Source of the DNA: an uncultured Collinsella sp.
Lineage (GTDB): Bacteria; Actinomycetota; Coriobacteriia; Coriobacteriales; Coriobacteriaceae
Reading direction: 5' to 3'
NCBI GenBank assembly: GCA_900756725.1
Contig: CAAELJ010000050.1
Span: 1 to 14,829 of the forward strand
Length of the DNA: 14,829 nt
The notes under the pieces are model-generated. The model was not told where the DNA came from and made no database searches. It was given only the letters and a program-made list of their open reading frames with translations. How positions within the stretch are numbered: position 1 is the first letter of the stretch; each line of letters starts with the position of its first letter. This document shows positions 6,397 to 13,137 of the stretch, piece by piece. Position numbers and translations under genes: made by a program.

Positions 6397-8889
6397 ATGA
6401 CGGTGTCGCAACAACCAAGTGCTATCGAGGTGCGTGGCGCGCGCGTCCATAACCTTAAGGACGTCGATATCGATATCCCGCTGGGAAAGCTCGTGGGTAT
6501 TGCCGGCGTGTCGGGTTCGGGCAAGAGTTCGCTGGCGCTGGGGGTTCTTTATGCCGAGGGTTCGCGTCGCTACTTGGAAGCACTCAGCACCTATACTCGA
6601 CGTCGCCTGACACAGGCCGAACACGCCCAGGTGGATGAGGTCTTGCACGTGCCGGCGGCGCTCGCATTGCATCAGCGCCCCAGCGTGCCGGGCGTGCGTT
6701 CCACTTTTGGCACCATGACCGAGCTCAACAACAGCCTGCGTCTGCTCTTTAGCCGCTGCGCCCATCACGTGTGCCCGCACTGCGGGGCGCGCGTGGAGCC
6801 GAGCCTTAACGTGGCTGCGGGCCTGTCGCTCACGTGTCCGATATGCGGCCGCGAGTTCTACGCGCCGAGTGCCGAGGATTTGGCTTTCAATAGCGGTGGT
6901 GCGTGCCTTACCTGCGGCGGCACCGGTGTCATGCGCGAGGTGGACGAAGCGAGCCTGGTGCCCGACGAGTCAAAGACCATCAACGAGGGTGCAGTGCTTC
7001 CCTGGGGTACGCTCATGTGGGATCTGATGAAGCAGGTGGCAGGCGAGATGGGCGTACGCACCGACGTACCGTTTAACCAGCTCACGCCTCAAGAGCGCGA
7101 TATCGTGTTCCACGGCCCGGCGGTCAAGAAGCACATTCTCTACGTTCCCAAAAACGGCGAGGGCGCCACGTCGCTCGACTTCACCTATTACAACGCCGTC
7201 TATACCGTCGAGAATGCGCTCGCCAAGGTTAAGGACGACAAGGGCCTCAAACGCGTTGCGCGCTTTTTGCGCGAGGGCCCATGCCGCGACTGCAGCGGCA
7301 CGCGTCTCTCCGAGGCGGCACGCCAGCCCCAGGTGCGCGGTATCAATCTGGCGCAGGCGGCGGCCATGACGCTGGGCGAGGCGATTGAGTGGGTGCGCGG
7401 GGTGCCCGCATCCTTGCCGCCCGAGATGCGGCCCATGGCGACGGATATCTGCGATTCGTTTTTGAGCACGGCCCGTCGTCTGGTCGACCTGGGTCTCGAT
7501 TACCTTTCACTCGATCGCGCCGGTGCCACGCTTTCCACGGGTGAGCGCCAGCGCGTGCAGCTTGCTCGCGTGGTGCGCAATCGATCGACGGGCGTGCTCT
7601 ATGTGCTGGACGAGCCCTCGATCGGCTTGCATCCTGCCAATGTCGACGGCTTGGTGGGTGTGATGCGCGATCTGGTGGATGACGGCAACACCGTGGTTGT
7701 TGTCGACCACGATACGCGCGTACTGGCGGAAGCCGACTATCTGGTCGAGATGGGCCCCGTTGCCGGAGCAGGCGGCGGTAATGTGATTGCCGCTGGCACG
7801 GTGGATGAGCTCGAACAATCGCAGGGCAGCCGCATCGCCCCGTTTTTGCGCTCGGACCCCAAGCGCTTGCGTCCGCAGGTGACTGACGACGAAATGTTCG
7901 ACCAGGGCCACATCCGCATGGCAACCGATGCCATCCATACCGTCAAGCCGCTCGAAGCCGATATCCCGCGCGGCCGCCTTGTCGCGGTGACGGGCGTTTC
8001 GGGCTCGGGCAAGACGACGTTGGTGCTCGAGACGCTCATCCCGGCGCTTAAGGCGCAGGCAGCCGGCGAGCGCCTGCCAAAACATGTGCGCTGGGTCGAT
8101 GCCGAAGGCATTGCCCGCGCAAACCTGATTGACGCTACGCCTATCGGCGCCAACGTGCGCTCGACAGTGGCGACTTATGCCGACATTCATGACGAGCTGC
8201 GTCGCGCCTTCGCCCGTACGTCCGAGGCCAAAGCAGCCGGCTACAAGGCGGGTGCCTTTAGCTACAACACTGGCGCCTTGCGCTGCCCTACGTGCGATGG
8301 CACGGGCTCGATATCGCTCGACGTGCAGTTTTTGCCCGACGTCGAGATCGTCTGCCCGGCATGTCGTGGATCACGTTATGCAGACGCGGCTTCGCATATC
8401 CATCGCGAGGGCAAGGACGGGAGCCTGCTTACGTTGCCGCAGCTCATGGACATGAGTGTGGACGAGGCTATCGACGCCACGCTGGGACTCAAGAAAGTTC
8501 AGACGCGCTTGCAGACCTTGCACGACCTGGGATTGGGCTATCTCACGCTTGGTGAGCCCACGCCGGCGCTTTCGGGCGGCGAGGCACAGCGTCTTAAGCT
8601 TGCGAGCGAGATGGGCCGCGTGCAGGATGATGCCGTATTCGTGTTCGACGAGCCCACGATTGGACTACATCCGCTCGATGTTCAGGTGCTGCTGAACGTG
8701 TTTGACGGTCTCGTTGCCAAGGGCGCCACGGTTATCGTGATCGAGCACGATCTCGACCTTATCCGTAACGCCGATTACGTGATCGACATGGGCCCGGGCG
8801 GTGGTGGCGCCGGCGGGCAAATCGTCTGCGCCGGTACGCCAGGCGACATCGCGGCCTGCTCCAAGAGCATTACCGGTCGCTACCTATAG
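6397..8889 (+). CDS. UvrA-like ABC ATPase lacking the UvrB-binding domain
   Basis: This is an 830-aa tandem ABC protein of the UvrA family, whose members recognise distorted DNA; canonical UvrA (about 940 aa) loads UvrB. Walker A motifs are GVSGSGKSS (37-45) and GVSGSGKTT (533-541). Signatures are LSTGERQR (379-386, altered from LSGGE) and LSGGEAQR (725-732), with Walker B at VLDEPS (403-408) and VFDEPT (749-754). Cysteine pairs are C126/C129, C147/C150, C170/C173, C296/C299 and C630/C633 with C653/C656, the last being the DNA-binding zinc module. Only about 17 residues separate CPHCG from CPICG, where canonical UvrA holds the roughly 115-residue UvrB-binding domain. This resembles UvrA2 and drug-resistance UvrA-like proteins, so classical excision repair is doubtful. 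AAGGGGAG at 6388-6394 precedes the ATG. It may be co-transcribed with the ATPase before it. Confidence 0.9.
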   Translation: MTVSQQPSAIEVRGARVHNLKDVDIDIPLGKLVGIAGVSGSGKSSLALGVLYAEGSRRYLEALSTYTRRRLTQAEHAQVDEVLHVPAALALHQRPSVPGVRSTFGTMTELNNSLRLLFSRCAHHVCPHCGARVEPSLNVAAGLSLTCPICGREFYAPSAEDLAFNSGGACLTCGGTGVMREVDEASLVPDESKTINEGAVLPWGTLMWDLMKQVAGEMGVRTDVPFNQLTPQERDIVFHGPAVKKHILYVPKNGEGATSLDFTYYNAVYTVENALAKVKDDKGLKRVARFLREGPCRDCSGTRLSEAARQPQVRGINLAQAAAMTLGEAIEWVRGVPASLPPEMRPMATDICDSFLSTARRLVDLGLDYLSLDRAGATLSTGERQRVQLARVVRNRSTGVLYVLDEPSIGLHPANVDGLVGVMRDLVDDGNTVVVVDHDTRVLAEADYLVEMGPVAGAGGGNVIAAGTVDELEQSQGSRIAPFLRSDPKRLRPQVTDDEMFDQGHIRMATDAIHTVKPLEADIPRGRLVAVTGVSGSGKTTLVLETLIPALKAQAAGERLPKHVRWVDAEGIARANLIDATPIGANVRSTVATYADIHDELRRAFARTSEAKAAGYKAGAFSYNTGALRCPTCDGTGSISLDVQFLPDVEIVCPACRGSRYADAASHIHREGKDGSLLTLPQLMDMSVDEAIDATLGLKKVQTRLQTLHDLGLGYLTLGEPTPALSGGEAQRLKLASEMGRVQDDAVFVFDEPTIGLHPLDVQVLLNVFDGLVAKGATVIVIEHDLDLIRNADYVIDMGPGGGGAGGQIVCAGTPGDIAACSKSITGRYL

Positions 8890-8890
8890 A

Positions 8891-8925
8891 CAATGAGGCA
8901 AAGGGACAGCCCCTTTGCCTCATTG
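8891..8925. repeat. Stop-proximal palindrome, copy 3, perfect 15-bp arms
   Basis: CAATGAGGCAAAGGG (8891-8905) and CCCTTTGCCTCATTG (8911-8925) pair without a mismatch around ACAGC. It fills nearly the whole 40-base gap between converging stops at 8889 and 8930. No T tract follows on either strand, yet its position suggests it ends or protects both transcripts. Compared with copy 1, GAC/GTC has become GGC/GCC, a compensated change. Confidence 0.88.
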
Positions 8926-8929
8926 ATGC

Positions 8930-10030
8930 CTATTTCACGCACTGAGCGGCGAGATAGTCGCGGAAGAATGGCAATTCAAAAGCGACGATTCCGCGCCCGC
9001 GTTCTCCAATGATGCCGGCATCTATCATGCGGCGTCGGTAGCGGGAGACCTGCTGCGGCGAACGCTTAAGGCGCTCGACAAGGTCAGCGGTGGTGGACTC
9101 TTCCTCGTCATCGAGCATGGCGATGAGGAATCGCTTGTCCTCTGCAGTGAGTTCCCGATAGGTTGCCGCAAGGATTCGGTCGTCCATCTCGTCACGCGCG
9201 ATTTTGATTCCCAGGTCAAAGTCGCGTGACGAGATTTCCTTCGAATCGCTTGTGAGATCCCAGGCACGGTAGCCTACGAGTTGCAATAGGAAGGGAAAAC
9301 CAGAGATCGAGCGAACGGCTCTATCGATTCCCTCAGCATCTGCCAGGCGATCGTTTTCCTGAATTGTGCGAATCAAGGCCTCGCGTACGTCATAGTCGGC
9401 AATGCGACCCAGATGATATTGTTGGGCGCGGCGAAGGAACGAGACCGTCTTGTGGTTCAGCAACGTCGAGACGTTGTTGGGAAGTCCCGCCATGAGCAGG
9501 GCGACGCGTTTCCCATCGGTCACAAAGTGCTGATACGTCGCTGCAAGCTGAATCATCTCGTCGAGTGTCGGGTCCACCTCGTCAACCGTGACGAGCAGAC
9601 CGGTGCCCGCCTCGTTGAGCTGGTCGATGATGTCGCTCATGCGATAACGCCAGGTTGAGGCATCGTGAACGCGATTGACCTCGATGCTGCCGAGCGGTGC
9701 AATTCCGAGGCCGGTGACTTCGAAGTGGGTGGACGAGTCGATGAGATGGGCTGCGGCACGTTTCGTCCCGAGCTCGATTTCCTCAAGCATTCCCGGGAGC
9801 GCGGTCGTCTTTACGGCTATCCAGCCGTGGGATTCCGCCCTTGTCGCGAGCGACGACATGAGAGCGGTTTTACCGGTTCCACGCGCGCCCGAGAAGATCG
9901 AGGTCAATTCTGGGCGCCTGCGCTGGCTCAAGAAGGCACGGTCCAAATCCCGAATAATCTGTTGTCTGCCAGCGAGATGGGCAGGAACCTCACCAAAACT
10001 AGGGGTAAACGGGTTTTCGAGGTATTTCAC
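8930..10030 (-). CDS. AAA+ ATPase with C-terminal winged-helix-like region, second member of the family
   Basis: The 366-aa protein opens NPFTPSFGEVPAHLAGRQQII and shows Walker A GARGTGKT at 48-55, Walker B LLVTVDEVD at 145-153 and LMAGLP at 179-184. TVSFLRRAQQ at 195-204 and SGFPFLLQLVGYRAWD at 243-258 follow. Residues 295-360 (AEDKRFLIAM... TTADLVERLKRSPQQVSRYRRRMIDAGII) read as a clear winged helix-turn-helix. The order and most motifs match the ATPase at 5226-6344, though overall similarity looks modest, so these are old paralogues or separate arrivals. The start is GTG at 10030 with AAAGGAGA six bases before it. Upstream DNA is unusually AT-rich. It converges on the UvrA-like gene across a 40-base gap. 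A DNA-binding, nucleotide-switched role is plausible but unproven. Confidence 0.82.
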   Translation of the reverse strand: MKYLENPFTPSFGEVPAHLAGRQQIIRDLDRAFLSQRRRPELTSIFSGARGTGKTALMSSLATRAESHGWIAVKTTALPGMLEEIELGTKRAAAHLIDSSTHFEVTGLGIAPLGSIEVNRVHDASTWRYRMSDIIDQLNEAGTGLLVTVDEVDPTLDEMIQLAATYQHFVTDGKRVALLMAGLPNNVSTLLNHKTVSFLRRAQQYHLGRIADYDVREALIRTIQENDRLADAEGIDRAVRSISGFPFLLQLVGYRAWDLTSDSKEISSRDFDLGIKIARDEMDDRILAATYRELTAEDKRFLIAMLDDEEESTTADLVERLKRSPQQVSRYRRRMIDAGIIGERGRGIVAFELPFFRDYLAAQCVK

Positions 10031-10054
10031 AAGGCTCTCCTTTCACACCGCTGT

Positions 10055-10078
10055 TTAACTTCATTTTACTTTAGTTAA
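10055..10078 (-). promoter_or_regulatory. Inverted repeat in the AT-rich upstream region of the second ATPase gene
   Basis: TTAACT (10055-10060) and AGTTAA (10073-10078) form a dyad with 12 bases between the arms. On the minus strand TAAAAT (10068-10063) inside it is a fair -10 hexamer, with no good -35. An operator over the promoter is possible. The AGTT/AACT arms recall the dyad in the decamer repeats ahead of the other ATPase, but the match is only four bases. Confidence 0.35.
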
Positions 10079-10085
10079 TTCTGAT

Positions 10086-10115
10086 TAAAAATGAGGGCTC
10101 TTTATCTAGAGCATC
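10086..10115 (-). terminator. Probable terminator of trmL
   Basis: On the minus strand GCTCT (10101-10097 opposite 10112-10108 as AGAGC) forms a 5-bp stem, lengthened by imperfect GA/TC pairs. CTCATTTTT follows. It lies 60 bases past the trmL stop and past the palindrome at 10148-10182. The stem is short, so the call is moderate. Confidence 0.45.
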
Positions 10116-10147
10116 AATTAGGCGTGCGTGCCATCGGCGTGGCGCTT

Positions 10148-10182
10148 GAATGTAACAAAGGGAAAGTTCCTTTGTCACATTC
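10148..10182 (-). repeat. Stop-proximal palindrome, copy 4, overlapping the trmL stop codon
   Basis: GAATGTAACAAAGG (10148-10161) and CCTTTGTCACATTC (10169-10182) pair with one exception. On the minus strand, the trmL sense strand, that exception is a G-U pair. The trmL stop TGA (10177-10175) and the preceding GGAATG, which encodes the last two residues, lie inside the right arm. Confidence 0.82.
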
Positions 10183-10774
10183 CCGGAAAGCCTGTTTGGC
10201 GCAGAGCCTCGTAGAGGACGATGGCGGCGCTGTTGGAGAGGTTGAGTGCGCTGATGCGGTAGTCGTTCGGATTGACGAAGTTGCCGCAGATGTCCTGTTG
10301 AAGGATGGCCTCGTGGCTGTCCTCGGTATGCCCCAGCGATTCCTCGTGGGTTTCCCAGGCCTCGGCGTTGTCAAGCGAATCGCAATCGCGCAGCATCGGG
10401 ATGCGCTCGCAGCACGTGGGCGCTGCAGCGAGTAGCTCCTCGGGAATGCCCGAGCTCTCGCTGCCAAAGACCAAGTAGTCGCCATCGCGGTAGGTACTCT
10501 GCGCATAGGTGCGGCGTGCCTTTTTGGTCAGCAGATGCAGGCGTTCGTCGGCAGGGGAGAGGTCATTGCGCGCAAGGAAGTCCTCCCAGCCGGCATAGGT
10601 CGTCACGTCCAAGTTTTGCCAGTAGCCCAGGCCGGCGCGACGTACCGTCTTGTCGTCGAGCGAAAACCCCAGCGGCTCCACCAGATGCAGGCGGGTGCCG
10701 GTAACCACGCAGGTGCGGCCGATATTGCCCGTATTGGCCGGAATCTCGGGCGCATACAGCACAATGTTGAACAT
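10175..10774 (-). CDS. trmL: tRNA (cytidine/uridine-34 2'-O)-methyltransferase TrmL-like, with insertion
   Basis: TrmL is a SPOUT methyltransferase that 2'-O-methylates the wobble base of certain leucine tRNAs. MFNIVLYAPEIPANTGNIGR at 1-20 is nearly the E. coli sequence. LVEPLGFSLDDKTVRRAGLGYW (31-52), LVFGSESSGIP (101-111) and the knot motif LNLSNSAAIVLYEALRQ (177-193) follow. The product is 199 aa against about 157 in E. coli. The excess lies between RIPM (124-127) and LNLSN: an extra roughly 40 residues rich in Glu, Asp and His (for example AWETHEESLGHTEDSHEA). The ATG at 10774 has AAGGAG four bases upstream; the longer frame back to 10987 would run through the terminator at 10798-10830 and is rejected. 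No promoter fits between that terminator and the start codon. Confidence 0.9.
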   Translation of the reverse strand: MFNIVLYAPEIPANTGNIGRTCVVTGTRLHLVEPLGFSLDDKTVRRAGLGYWQNLDVTTYAGWEDFLARNDLSPADERLHLLTKKARRTYAQSTYRDGDYLVFGSESSGIPEELLAAAPTCCERIPMLRDCDSLDNAEAWETHEESLGHTEDSHEAILQQDICGNFVNPNDYRISALNLSNSAAIVLYEALRQTGFPGM

Positions 10775-10790
10775 GAATCTCCTTGGCTCA

Positions 10791-10830
10791 GAACGAAAAA
10801 CCACCACGAAGGGCACCTTCGTGGTGGTTT
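10791..10830 (-). terminator. Strong terminator between the COG0523 gene and trmL
   Basis: A perfect 15-bp stem AAACCACCACGAAGG / CCTTCGTGGTGGTTT (10830-10816 and 10812-10798 on the minus strand) with a three-base loop is followed by TTTTT and CGTTC. It ends the COG0523 transcript. Only 21 bases separate the T run from the trmL start codon, so it may instead be an attenuator for trmL. Confidence 0.88.
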
Positions 10831-10869
10831 GGCAGTTACATAGGCGGAAAAATGCCCGCTTGGATAAAC

Positions 10870-12000
10870 CTAGGCGCGGTGCCAGTCGGTCAGGCAGGCA
10901 TCGAGGGAGGCGATGAGCGCGTCCTTGTCCATGTGACGGCCGATGATGCACAGGCTCGTCATGCGGTCGCCCGTCTCGTCGTCCCAAATTTGCATGATCT
11001 CGGGGTTCTCGTCGATGATCTTCTGCTTCTCGCCCTCGGGCGCGGAGTCAACGAACAGGCCGTTCTCCATCAGGCGCATCTGGTGGCCGGCCTGCTCAAA
11101 CATGTAGCACATGTCCGGATCACCGGTCTGCCACAGCGGACCCTTGACGCGGATGACCTCGTCGGGCCACTCCTGCTCAACAAAATCGGTGAACTTCTGC
11201 AGGTCAAACGGCTTGCGGCGCGAGTACACAAAGGTCTCGATGTCGTACTCGAGCACTTCGGGGTCGTCGTGCTCCTCGGGATGCTCCATGGCCTCGATCC
11301 AGGCGGCGGAGTTGTAGGCGCGCATAAAGTCGAAGCGGTCGGTATCGAGCAGCTCCTCCATGGGGACCTCGCCGTTTTGGGCCTCGACGATCACGGCGTC
11401 CTTCTGCAGGCTGCGCACGATGGCCTTGAGCTCGGCGATCTGCTCGGGCGTCACGGTATCGGTCTTGTTAAGGATCAGCGTGGAGCAGAACTCGATTTGC
11501 TGGATGAGCAGGCTTTCGATGTCGTCCTCGTCGATATCCTCAGCCAGCAGGTCGCGACCGCCGTTGAACTCGTCGTACATGCGGGCGCAGTCGACCACGG
11601 CCACGATGTTGTCGAGCGCGAGCTTGGGCTCGCCGCCCACCTTGGCCTCGTCGCAGAAGCTCGAGATGGTGTAGGCGATGGGGATAGGCTCGCAAATACC
11701 CGATGCCTCGATGATGATGTAGTCGAACTTGCCCGAATCGGCAATGCCCTGCAGCTGGTTGGCCAGGTCGTCCGAAAGCGTGCAGCAGATGCAGCCGTTG
11801 GTGAGCGGGATGAGGTCGTCGGTCTCGGAAAGGCCGCCGTCGGCGATAAGACTGGCGTCGACATTGATCTCGCCGATATCGTTGACGATCACGGCGGCGC
11901 GGATGCCGCCGTCGTTAGCGAGGATGTGGTTGAGCAGCGTGGTCTTGCCGGCACCGAGGTATCCGGTAAGCATGATGATCTTCACGGGTTTGTTGGGCAT
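10870..12000 (-). CDS. COG0523/CobW-family metal-handling GTPase
   Basis: These GTPases act as metal chaperones or insertases (CobW, ZNG1/YeiR and nitrile hydratase activators). The 376-aa product has Walker A GYLGAGKT (13-20), the family metal site CICC (70-73), EASGICEP (98-105, switch region) and NKTD (178-181). A CobW C-terminal domain runs from about 250 to 365. Between the domains is an acidic patch with two histidines (EHPEEHDDPE, 239-248) that may bind metal. Start choice: the ATG at 12000 has AAGGAGG four bases upstream, whereas the longer frame from 12021 has no ribosome site. Which metal is handled cannot be told from sequence; zinc and cobalt are the usual ones. No convincing Zur box is seen upstream. 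It lies 86 bases downstream of the ArsC-like gene. Confidence 0.9.
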   Translation of the reverse strand: MPNKPVKIIMLTGYLGAGKTTLLNHILANDGGIRAAVIVNDIGEINVDASLIADGGLSETDDLIPLTNGCICCTLSDDLANQLQGIADSGKFDYIIIEASGICEPIPIAYTISSFCDEAKVGGEPKLALDNIVAVVDCARMYDEFNGGRDLLAEDIDEDDIESLLIQQIEFCSTLILNKTDTVTPEQIAELKAIVRSLQKDAVIVEAQNGEVPMEELLDTDRFDFMRAYNSAAWIEAMEHPEEHDDPEVLEYDIETFVYSRRKPFDLQKFTDFVEQEWPDEVIRVKGPLWQTGDPDMCYMFEQAGHQMRLMENGLFVDSAPEGEKQKIIDENPEIMQIWDDETGDRMTSLCIIGRHMDKDALIASLDACLTDWHRA

Positions 12001-12036
12001 GTGCCCTCCTTTGTTAGACATGGCTTACAGTTGAAT

Positions 12037-12061
12037 CTTATGCCAAACGCCTGCTCTTATA
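12037..12061 (-). promoter_or_regulatory. Two possible -10 elements ahead of the COG0523 gene
   Basis: On the minus strand TATAAG (12061-12056) and CATAAG (12042-12037, preceded by TGG) are candidate -10 hexamers in the 86-base gap. Neither has a good -35. The gap shows no terminator for the upstream genes, so read-through is also possible. Confidence 0.3.
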
Positions 12062-12086
12062 CCCACGCGCCGGCAAATAACACAGG

Positions 12087-12428
12087 CTACTCCCAGGCTC
12101 CCCATACATCGGGGCAATAACCGACGGTGGCCTTTTTGCCGTTGCGCACGATGGGTTCGGCTAGAACCTGCTGGTTTTCGAGCAGTTTGTCGAAGCGCTG
12201 GCTAGGGGTAAGGTGCTGGATGAGCGCGAGCGTCTCCTCGTCCTTGGCCTTGGGGTTGAGCAGCTTGTCGATGCCGCCGACCGCCTGCATCACGCTCGTG
12301 AGCTCGCCCTTGCTCATCTCCTTTTCCCTAAGGTCAATAAACTGCACCTTAATGCGGCGCTCCTTAAAATAGCGCTGGGCCTTCTTGGTATCGAAAGACT
12401 TTTTGGTTCCAAAAATCTGGATATTCAT
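12087..12428 (-). CDS. ArsC/Spx-family thioredoxin-fold protein lacking the catalytic cysteine
   Basis: The 113-aa protein follows the ArsC-like fold: strand 1 MNIQIFGT, helix DTKKAQRYFKERRI, strand IDLREKEMS, then PIVRNGKKATVGY (92-104) with the conserved Arg at 95. In arsenate reductases and Spx the loop after strand 1 has a reactive cysteine (GTPKCSTCRK in Spx-type proteins). Here it reads GTKKSFDTKKA, with Ser at 11 and no second cysteine. The only cysteine, C105, is near the C-terminus. Arsenate reduction by the usual chemistry is therefore unlikely; a YffB-like or binding role is possible. It starts 11 bases after the stop of the flavoprotein gene, with only GGAG almost touching the ATG, which suggests translational coupling. 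Confidence 0.85.
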   Translation of the reverse strand: MNIQIFGTKKSFDTKKAQRYFKERRIKVQFIDLREKEMSKGELTSVMQAVGGIDKLLNPKAKDEETLALIQHLTPSQRFDKLLENQQVLAEPIVRNGKKATVGYCPDVWGAWE

Positions 12429-12439
12429 GCTCCGCCGCT

Positions 12440-13063
12440 CTATCGAATGAAGTTGGTCGTTGCTCGATCTGCCTCGGGTGCGTTGATACCGGCGGCCTGT
12501 CCTGCCTCGATACAGCGCAGGAGCCAGGCCATGTTTTTGCCGATGTTTCGCATGGTGGCCAGGCCCTCGGCGTCCTGGGTGGCCTCGCCCGGCATGGCAC
12601 CAAAGACGTTGTTCCAGTACGTGGAGGCCACCACGGGCATCTGGTTGATAGTGAAGTACTTGTTGAGTACATCGAAGGTGGTCGACGTGCCGCCACGGCG
12701 GGCGACGGCAACCGCGGCACCCGGCTTGTGCGCAAAGGCCTTGCTGCCAGCATAGAATGCGCGGTCGAGAGCCGAGAGGATGCGTCCGCTGGGATGCGCA
12801 TAGTAGACGGGGGAGCCAAAGACAAAGCCATCTGCCTGCTCGGCGGCAGCGATCAGCTCGTTCACCACGTCGTCGTCAAAGGTGCAGCGGCAATCGAGCT
12901 TGCCGCACTGGCCACAGCCAATGCAGTCGCGAATGGGCTTGGCGCCCAGCTGGAACACCTCGGTATCGATACCCTCGGCGTTGAGTTGCTCGGCGACTTC
13001 GGCGAGTGCGCGGGCGGTGTTGCCGTTTGCCTTGGGACTGCCATTGACCAAAAGAACCTTCAT
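12440..13063 (-). CDS. Flavodoxin-like NADPH-dependent FMN reductase / iron-sulfur flavoprotein family
   Basis: The 207-aa product begins MKVLLVNGSPKANGNTARAL, with the FMN phosphate loop GSPxxxGNT at 8-16. Cysteines at 47, 50, 53, 58 and 60 (CIGCGQCGKLDCRC) match the compact CxxCxxC pattern of iron-sulfur flavoproteins, though a cluster is not certain. GFVFGSPVYYAHPSG (about 80-94) is the second FMN loop of the family. Such proteins pass electrons from NAD(P)H to quinones, nitro compounds or other acceptors in the cytoplasm. AGGGAG lies six bases before the ATG at 13063; a GTG one codon earlier is possible. It heads a two-gene unit with the ArsC-like gene and is preceded by an extended -10 promoter at 13101. 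Confidence 0.88.
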   Translation of the reverse strand: MKVLLVNGSPKANGNTARALAEVAEQLNAEGIDTEVFQLGAKPIRDCIGCGQCGKLDCRCTFDDDVVNELIAAAEQADGFVFGSPVYYAHPSGRILSALDRAFYAGSKAFAHKPGAAVAVARRGGTSTTFDVLNKYFTINQMPVVASTYWNNVFGAMPGEATQDAEGLATMRNIGKNMAWLLRCIEAGQAAGINAPEADRATTNFIR

Positions 13064-13100
13064 CACAAACTCCCTCTGCTGTTGGTGACTTCTGCAGAGG

Positions 13101-13109
13101 ATTATCGCA
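13101..13109 (-). promoter_or_regulatory. Extended -10 promoter of the flavoprotein/ArsC-like unit
   Basis: TGCGATAAT on the minus strand (13109-13101) fits TGnTATAAT with a single change in the hexamer. It sits in the 74-base gap between the GGDEF gene stop and the flavoprotein start, about 37 bases before the ATG. No -35 is apparent. Confidence 0.5.
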
Positions 13110-13137
13110 CGATGGGGGAGGCGGTGCGGGCGCGGTG

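Noticed and set aside
10775..10987. 71-codon N-terminal extension of TrmL
   Set aside because: It would run through the COG0523 gene end and the strong terminator hairpin; TrmL proteins begin at the MFNIVLY segment.
12001..12021. Seven-codon longer start for the COG0523 GTPase
   Set aside because: These bases contain the AAGGAGG site serving the ATG at 12000, and the upstream ATG has no such site.
10783..12120. 445-codon plus-strand frame opposite the COG0523 gene
   Set aside because: Repetitive V/L/G/D/H-rich composition typical of an antisense shadow; it also crosses a terminator hairpin. The minus-strand gene has clear GTPase motifs.
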